DNA of 64,000 nucleotides from Cryptomeria japonica (lineage: Eukaryota > Streptophyta > Pinopsida > Cupressales > Cupressaceae), in the NCBI RefSeq assembly GCF_030272615.1, contig NC_081405.1, forward strand, positions 476,412,008 to 476,476,007. Direction: 5' to 3'. The stretch's first letter is position 1. Each line of letters begins with the position of its first letter. The notes under the pieces were generated by a model that ran no database searches, was not told where the DNA came from, and worked only from the letters and a program-made list of their open reading frames with translations. Shown one piece after another: positions 58,681 through 64,000 of the stretch. The position numbers and the translations under genes are program-made.

Positions 58681-59761
58681 CTTCCTTTAAAGCATAGAAC
58701 ACCCATTCCTTTCCATGGCCGGATCCACTAGCAGAGTTTGTTGTCGATTCATCCTCAGAGTCATCACTTACTCCTTCCTCATCTACTATGTAGAATTGTT
58801 TACTTTTCTTGAATCTATATCTGTTCTGATTAGACTCAAATGATTTCTTAACTCTTTCTTCAAATCTTGCATTCCTTTCAGGACATCTAGATGCAAAATG
58901 ACCAATCTTATTACATGCAAAACATTTAAAAGGTGCTTTTCCTTCATACTTACTTCCTACCAGTCCTTTAAGTACTCTTCTAGCAAATAAGGCTTCAAGT
59001 TGCTCAAATTCTTCATTATCTTTCATCATATCTTCCAATTCTTTTGCATATAAGCCTTTCCAATCACTTTTGCCGGTAGATGATGATGCAGGAAAAGTAG
59101 GTTCAAACTTTGTAGCTCTAGAAGTTCCAAATTCTTCAAGCTCAAAAGCAGATAATTTCCAAATAAGAATGTCTCTATTAACTAAAGTGTTTGGCATTGT
59201 TCTCAGTCCATTAATTGTAGTTGTCTTCATCTTGTAAGCCGGTGGAAGGGCTCTTAAGACTTTGGAAACTATTTCATTTTCACTCAGAGATCCTCCACAA
59301 TATTGAATTCCCATGACAATCTCATTTACTCTTTCCATAAATGTAGCAATTCTTTCATTATCTTCCATCTTCAAGTTCTCATACCTTACCCGGTAACCAT
59401 CAAGTTTAGCAATTTTGATAGTAGGATCACCTTCATTTAGAGTTATCAATTTATCCCATGGAACCTTTGTCGATGATTTATCAGTCAATCCCATGATTTG
59501 TTGATCAATAAGTGCACACAAGAAGGCTTCTCTAGCTCTACAATCATTTTCAATATTCTTGTTCAGGTCTGCAGGAGCATGATTGCCAGATGCCAGATCA
59601 TAGGGTGTATATCCTTTCTCAGTGATCTCCCAAATAGCCTTGCCAAGACAGCTAAGATGCGTCTCCATTCATTTTTTTCATATCTCATAATTTGTTCCAT
59701 CAAGCTTAGGGAATTCTCTTCTAAAAATAATTGTCGGTGGATTAGAAGTATTAGTTGCCAT
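58610..59761 (-). pseudogene. Copia gag
   Basis: The frame starts at ATG 59761 (MATNTSNPPTIIFRREFPKL). Two early TGA codons (NYEI*KK*METHL, expected Trp and Arg) lie at about 59669-59682. After them 352 codons stay open: capsid region (AREAFLCALIDQQIMGLTDK, NERIATFMERVNEIVMGI) and a knuckle CFACNKIGHFASRC at about 58880-58925, then a Ser/Glu-rich tail. Confidence 0.85.
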
Positions 59762-59801
59762 AGGATCTACCTCAAGTGGTTAAGCTTCTACAAAAGAGGA
59801 C

Positions 59802-59819
59802 CAAAGCTCTGATACCAAT
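59802..59819 (-). other. Primer-binding site (initiator tRNA-Met) of the copia element
   Basis: On the element strand ATTGGTATCAGAGCTTTG follows the 5' LTR, an exact TGGTATCAGAGC. Confidence 0.85.
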
Positions 59820-60885
59820 TGTTAGGATAACTAGTGAACAACTGAGAGGGGTGGGTTGAATCAGTTGTTGACAGATTATGATAAAACAACTTAATAACCT
59901 TTAACCAGAGCACATAGACATTGAATACCAAAATAGTAGAAAAGGATACCAGAAAGAAATAAAACTTAAGAATAAAATAGAGAATTAACAAAATGCAACC
60001 ATAACACCATGATTTGTACGTCGAGAGCCCAGTAATGGGGAAAACCATGGTGGGAAGCCTACCCATGGTCAGATGATACTTCTCTAGAAAGTATGTGATA
60101 CAATAAGGGGCCTGCACATGCAAGAAGGCACACTGCCTAGAGCGTACTTCTCATTACAAAAGAGTCTCACTGACTACAGAGAGGTTATATCCACCTCAAG
60201 ATATTTGGACAACAATCCAGAATAATGAACTGCTAGAGATAGCATCTACCATGCCTGATTATAGTCCCGATTAAGCTCAATACCAAAGGCCTTTGACCTC
60301 TTACTTAAACCCAATTCGATCACCTATGATCGACCAAATCTCCTTTGCATATGATATTGAATTCTACGACCACGATCATTACATTTCCATTCCCATACCA
60401 TTCCATGATCTACAATGAGATCTTAAATCAATTTATACAAACCCTAAGGCCTAAACCAATTAGGCCGACCACATAAGATATATTAAAATAAGATCATTAC
60501 ATACATCCATATTACAATGACATGCCATGTCGGGTTTAGACCGAAACAACAATAAGAAATCCATAAATCATCCCGATAACATGTAGAGAGCACATTAACA
60601 TGATATCGGTCCATAACCTATATAGGTACTGGACCTAATCTGGGTCCACCACGCCAAAGCAATGTCTTCAATCAATTGAGGCACGATCAAGGGTCACCTT
60701 CTGCATCCTAAATTCCATCTAGAAGTTGCACCAACACCACTTAGCATTTTGTCAAGGTTTCTTAGTTCAAGATCTTCTACCAGTAACCAAAATCTATCTG
60801 TCGATAACCAACCATAACAGATATTGTTGACATTAATAACAAAACATCAATGCAACACACAATCAATTCATCTATATTACCAATA
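59820..60885 (-). repeat. 5' LTR of the copia element
   Basis: 1066 bp, homologous to 54213-55315; its outer terminus reads CCAATA instead of CCAACA on the plus strand. Conserved block at about 60098-60178. Confidence 0.8.
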
Positions 60886-61093
60886 TCCTTTACAAACTAG
60901 TCTAGCCTTGTTTCTTACAACTTGACCATCCTCATTTAGTTTATTCCTAAAAACCCATTTAGTTCCAATAACATTCTTATTTTTAGGTTGGGGAAATAAA
61001 GTCCAAGTCTTCTAATTCATATTCCATAGCCTTTAACCAATGTTTATCTTTACAAGGTTCAATAACAAATGCTAGTTTAATTTGAGAAATAAG
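60886..61093 (-). pseudogene. Fragment of a second copia pol (RT start)
   Basis: The text matches 56900-57120 of the neighbouring copia closely, minus-strand sense (reading the RT start region). It begins abruptly at the LTR end and stops abruptly at 61093, where a gypsy LTR starts. Confidence 0.75.
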
Positions 61094-61867
61094 TGTATAT
61101 GGTGAAAATGGATAACAATAATAACGATATTGAAAGGCTAAATGAATTCAACCACAAAACCCTAGCCTAACAACAACAAAGATCCACCATAACATATGAA
61201 GATTACCTAAGACAATGCAAATCAAATGAAATCACAAAGATTATACCATCACATGTCCAATAGGGTTTGGATCTCCATTCTTCCTATCTCCATTGATCTT
61301 GCTTGATATATTTGCTCTCAAATTTTATGTGTGCACAAGAGCTCAACAAAGAACAGAATGTGGTTGCAAGTAGGATCGTAATGTAGTCAAGTGCATAAAA
61401 TTCATTAGCCAGGGTTGATAATGAAGGAAGTATCCTCTTATATAGAAGACACTATATGAAATGGAGGGATAAGATTGAGAGGTGTAAAAGGAGGTCGGCT
61501 ATGATTAGAGGGTAGGTAAAAGAAATAATAAAATAATGAGAGGGGGAGGTAGTGTATGAATTAAGAGATGAATGACATGTGTCATGGGTAGAAAAGGTTA
61601 ATGAATTAATTAAATAAACAAAGATTTATTTAATTAATAGAGGAAGTGGGATCAATTAAATAAATAAAATATTTATTTAATTTAGGAAAAGGATAATTTA
61701 AATAAATAAATGTATTTATTTAAATGAGAAATAAGGCTAGAAGAGGATAAATGAATTAATTAAATAAATAAAGATTTATTTAATTAATAGAAGAATTAAG
61801 CTTAGATAATTAAATAAATAAAAATAAAATATTTATTTAATTAGACTGGACAATTTTGGGTGTCTAC
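61094..61867 (-). repeat. 3' LTR of a minus-strand gypsy element running out of the window
   Basis: On the element strand TGTAGACACCCAAAATTG...CACCATATACA, 774 bp, preceded by the polypurine tract CAAAGAGGGGCAAAA (61868-61882). The left flank ATAAG (61089-61093) should be duplicated beyond the right edge. It contains five successive AT-rich hairpins (61604-61842) and a TATA-like TCTATATAAGAGG near 61440. Same family start as the solo LTR at 23427. Confidence 0.75.
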
Positions 61868-62213
61868 ATTTTGCCCCTCTTTGAGACAATGCGGCTTGTG
61901 GCATTGTTTCAAAGAAGATAATATGAACTGATACAAAGTTGCCCCAAGATGGGAATGATATGCCCCCTCGAGAGATTGGATGAAAATATCTGGAAAGATC
62001 GCAGACAATCTCTCGATAAGAAAGAAAGACTAGAATGGACTGACCGGATAAAGTGACAAAGTCATGGGATAACGAAGACTGACTCGGGAGGCAAGGGCTA
62101 GGGCTAGGGTAGTCTATAAGATAGACCACGGGGGAAAATACATCCTCATTGTCATCTACACATCCACGAGAGCAGAGTGCAGAGTGAAAATAGAGCAGCA
62201 ACAGTTAGCAGCG
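61868..62213 (-). other. Gypsy internal 3' region between LTR and antisense PMD gene
   Basis: Starts with the polypurine tract. The rest shows no gene on the element strand. On the plus strand it would be the promoter and 5' UTR of the PMD gene. Confidence 0.5.
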
Positions 62214-62310
62214 ATGGCATTGGTTCACAGATTCGATCGCGTTTGCCGATTTCAGAGGCCAGCAGAGGCAGGAGAGCCAGTAAGTACCACAAAACCTCCT
62301 TGTACTTTGA

Positions 62311-62358
62311 TGCATTTATTGTTGTCATTAATGCATGCTAGGTAATGTAATAAATGCA
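62311..62358. repeat. Stem-loop in the putative PMD intron
   Basis: TGCATTTATT (62311-62320) and AATAAATGCA (62349-62358) form a perfect 10-bp stem with a 28-nt loop. Confidence 0.6.
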
Positions 62359-62413
62359 CGTTTATGTCAGGAAAATGCGTTTGTGTCCAAAAATGTGAAT
62401 TTGTGTCTTCTAG

Positions 62414-62612
62414 GTCAAATCGACAGTTCTGTGATGAACATACACTGTCGATTGGATAGGCTGCTGAGAGGATACACTCAAGCAAGTCCTCTAGGGAAGA
62501 CTAGGATAACAAATAGGGCTAGGATTGACAATTCTATGATAGAACATACGTTGCCAATTAGGAAACTACTCAAGAGGATTCACTCAAGCATAGGCCCTAG
62601 GATAAGATAGAT
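62414..62612. repeat. Two-copy tandem repeat, each with a long stem-loop
   Basis: Copies of about 100 bp share ATACACTCAAGCA/ATTCACTCAAGCA and CTAGG phrases. The first carries AATCGACAGT...ACTGTCGATT (62418-62453), the second ATTGACAA...TTGCCAAT (62524-62558). Both loops contain a GATGAACA/GATAGAACA core. Confidence 0.7.
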
Positions 62613-62615
62613 CAA

Positions 62616-62825
62616 GGCACTTTGTTATGAACAGCGAGTACCAAGATATAGTACTTTGTGATGAACAGGGAGTACTAAAATATGAGCAGCACTTTGTGAT
62701 GAACAGTGAGTGCAAATGTGAGCAGCACTTTGTGATGAACAGGGAGTGCCAAACATGTAGTACTTTGTGATGAACAGGGAGTACCACTAGGATAGAAGCA
62801 ACACTTTGTGATGAACAATGAGTGT
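62616..62825. repeat. Array of six short stem-loops with covarying stems
   Basis: Units at 62616-62642, 62650-62676, 62689-62713, 62725-62749, 62760-62784 and 62801-62825. The centre TTTGTGATGAACA is constant; the flanking 5-bp stems are GTACT/AGTAC, GCACT/AGTGC or ACACT/AGTGT, and change on both sides together. Only the first unit has a mismatch. Placed just before the acceptor of the putative PMD intron. Confidence 0.85.
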
Positions 62826-63422
62826 CACTAGGACTGAGATGATTGATTTGTGTGACTGTAGGAGTACCTACCTATGTTGAAGTCATGGGAGAGATTCCCA
62901 TCGACTCAGAGGTTGCGACCTAAGTTGACAGCCAAGGACCGAGCTGCGATTGAGGCTATGGGATTGAGACATATTCTGTATGTGCCTAAGTTTTGGGCGA
63001 ACATGGGATTGCTGACTGCGCTGACGGAGAGATGGCACTCCGAGACATGTACATTTCATTTGCCGATGGGTGAGATGACAGTCACCCTTGAGGATGTATA
63101 TAGGATTTTGCGAATACCGATCGATGGGGAGCTGATTCCGTATGATCGAGATGGAGACAGGGATGCCCTTAGATGAGCGTTCTAGGATCTGGGATTGGAG
63201 ATGAGGGTGGGACATGTGGCATGGGATACCATGACATGGACAGGATTAGCACTACTAGTAGTATTGGCAGGAGTGATCAGTGGGTTCCTCTATCCGGATA
63301 GGGCGACACGAGGGGTGGCTGCAGAGGACACAAGGGCCAGGAGAGATGATCTTGGGGCGGGTCCTTCTAGGGCTCAGACTCTGTCGAGTCCATGTGGCTC
63401 TGAAGGAGGGAATTCATCATAG

Positions 63423-64000
63423 CCGTAGAGGGCTCCCTATGTATCAGTATTGTACCATTTTTGTATGATGATGTAGACACCTGCGGGTGATTGTAGCCAT
63501 ATGATTTTGACATCATTTTATCAGGGCACTCTATATATATATATATATGAGATGATTCATCTTTGCAGTAGCTATATGCATGTGTACCTATGTGATGTAT
63601 ATTTCTATGCGATTCTTATGATATGGATGCAAATATGTATATGATGCAATGCAATATTTTTTTTTTGTTCTTTTATGTTTTATATGTGTATGCATGATGC
63701 AAATGTGAATGTATGAAATGTGGATGAATATGACAATGCAAATGTAAATTGTGCTAACAGGTGTTGTGTGTAGGATGTGATGCAGTTGTGATATCTATAT
63801 GTATGTATGAAATGCTTATATGTGGTAATGCAGGTGCAACTACATGAAATGCAAATGTTTTTGGTGTGTCATTATACTCAGTCATGTGATAGCAGGCTAT
63901 GCGGACTCGAGAAGGATGATGGAAGTCAATCAAGAAAGGGGGATGGAAGACAGAAGATATGAAAGTGAAAGAGCTTCTTGTGCGTTATCATCATTGAGCT
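63423..64000. other. Gypsy internal sequence, no gene seen
   Basis: Repetitive ATGCAAATG/ATGTATGAAATG-like text, a (TA)n at about 63532-63548 and a T run at 63658-63667. Continues past the window end. Confidence 0.4.

Larger units (their letters stand above)
54213..60885 (-). mobile_element. Ty1/copia LTR retrotransposon, complete in layout but decayed
   Basis: 3' LTR 54213-55315, polypurine tract at about 55316-55329, RNase H, RT, integrase, protease and gag in copia order, initiator-Met PBS at about 59805-59819, 5' LTR 59820-60885. Frameshifts and stops prevent a full polyprotein. No matching duplication: AGAAC on the left, TCCTT on the right, so one end has been rearranged. Its LTRs share a block with the pol-less element at 21086, making this family a candidate helper. 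Confidence 0.9.
62214..63422 (+). pseudogene. Plant mobile domain (PMD) gene, antisense inside the gypsy element (exon 1 62214-62279, exon 2 from 62862)
   Basis: Exon 1 encodes MALVHRFDRVCRFQRPAEAG plus EP and ends at CCA|GTAAGT. An acceptor GACTGTAG|GAG at 62861 gives a phase-0 join to EYLPMLKSWERFPSTQRLRP. Exon 2 then shows the conserved PMD core: AAIEAMGLRHILYVPKFW, LLTALTERWHSETCTFHLPM, GEMTVTLEDVYRILRIPIDG. TGA and TAG follow (ALR*AF*DLGLEMRVGHVA, expected CGA and CAG). The frame ends after GVISGFLYPDRATRG in a short unrelated tail (TAG 63420-63422), well short of the usual domain. PMD proteins (MAIN/MAIL type) are known both as host genes and inside plant transposons. Here it runs opposite to the gypsy element. 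Splicing is inferred. Confidence 0.7.

Noticed and set aside
62616-62825. CRISPR-like array or box C/D snoRNA cluster (GTGATGA resembles a C box)
   Set aside because: Eukaryotic retroelement context, units of 25-27 bp with very short irregular spacers, no D box (CTGA) in the right place and too short for a snoRNA.
63470-63490. TGTAGACACC as another LTR start
   Set aside because: Similarity ends after about ten bases, there is no paired LTR end or duplication nearby.

Overview
The window is nuclear DNA of a seed plant with a large, transposon-filled genome. The best guess is a conifer or other gymnosperm: LTR retrotransposons and a LINE are nested in each other, intergenic DNA is very AT-rich, and there is one conventional gene in 64 kb. 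The species cannot be told from the sequence. The host gene is a two-exon BLADE-ON-PETIOLE (NPR5/6-type BTB-ankyrin) co-regulator on the minus strand at 46225-48482, with an intact reading frame of 471 codons.

Layout. 1-3357: a decayed acidic coiled-coil ORF, then an LTR, primer-binding site and leader of an old Ty3/gypsy-like element. 3363-11175: a young, complete, gag-only LTR retrotransposon (LTRs 3363-4563 and 9914-11175, target duplication CTTTT) with an intact 1146-codon gag/protease-like ORF and no reverse transcriptase. 11176-16719: remains of the older element, then gene-free AT-rich DNA. 16737-30180: an L1-type LINE on the minus strand with a 17-bp target duplication. Its endonuclease start is split by a 7.2-kb copia-like element without pol (21086-28308). 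That element is itself split at a start codon by a gypsy-type solo LTR (23427-24996, duplication CATGG). 30198-43139: AT-rich, gene-free DNA with local tandem duplications and a 0.5-kb AT-rich inverted repeat. 43140-43957: a solo LTR related to the nested copia-like element. 45429-48482: BOP gene and associated repeats. 49100-52230: decayed LINE tail and gypsy pol. 52880-53480: mirrored microsatellites. 54213-60885: a decayed Ty1/copia element (minus strand). 60886-61093: a piece of another copia. 61094 to beyond the window end: the 3' part of a minus-strand gypsy element, which carries on its antisense strand a plant-mobile-domain (PMD) gene with a plausible intron.

How the parts fit. The pol-less copia-like element shares initiator-Met PBS, terminal architecture and a conserved LTR block with the autonomous copia at 54213-60885, so a helper/parasite relation is plausible. 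Premature stops in the LINE, the copia, the pol-less element and the PMD gene are nearly all explained by C-to-T changes (CAG to TAG, TGG to TAG or TGA, CGA to TGA, CAA to TAA), as expected if methylated cytosines in silenced elements decay by deamination. The most unusual signal is a set of eight stem-loops at 62418-62825, inside the putative PMD intron: the loop core TGTGATGAACA is conserved while the stem pairs change together. Second is a family of GC-rich 27-31-bp palindromes scattered through the LTRs and leader of the gag-only element.
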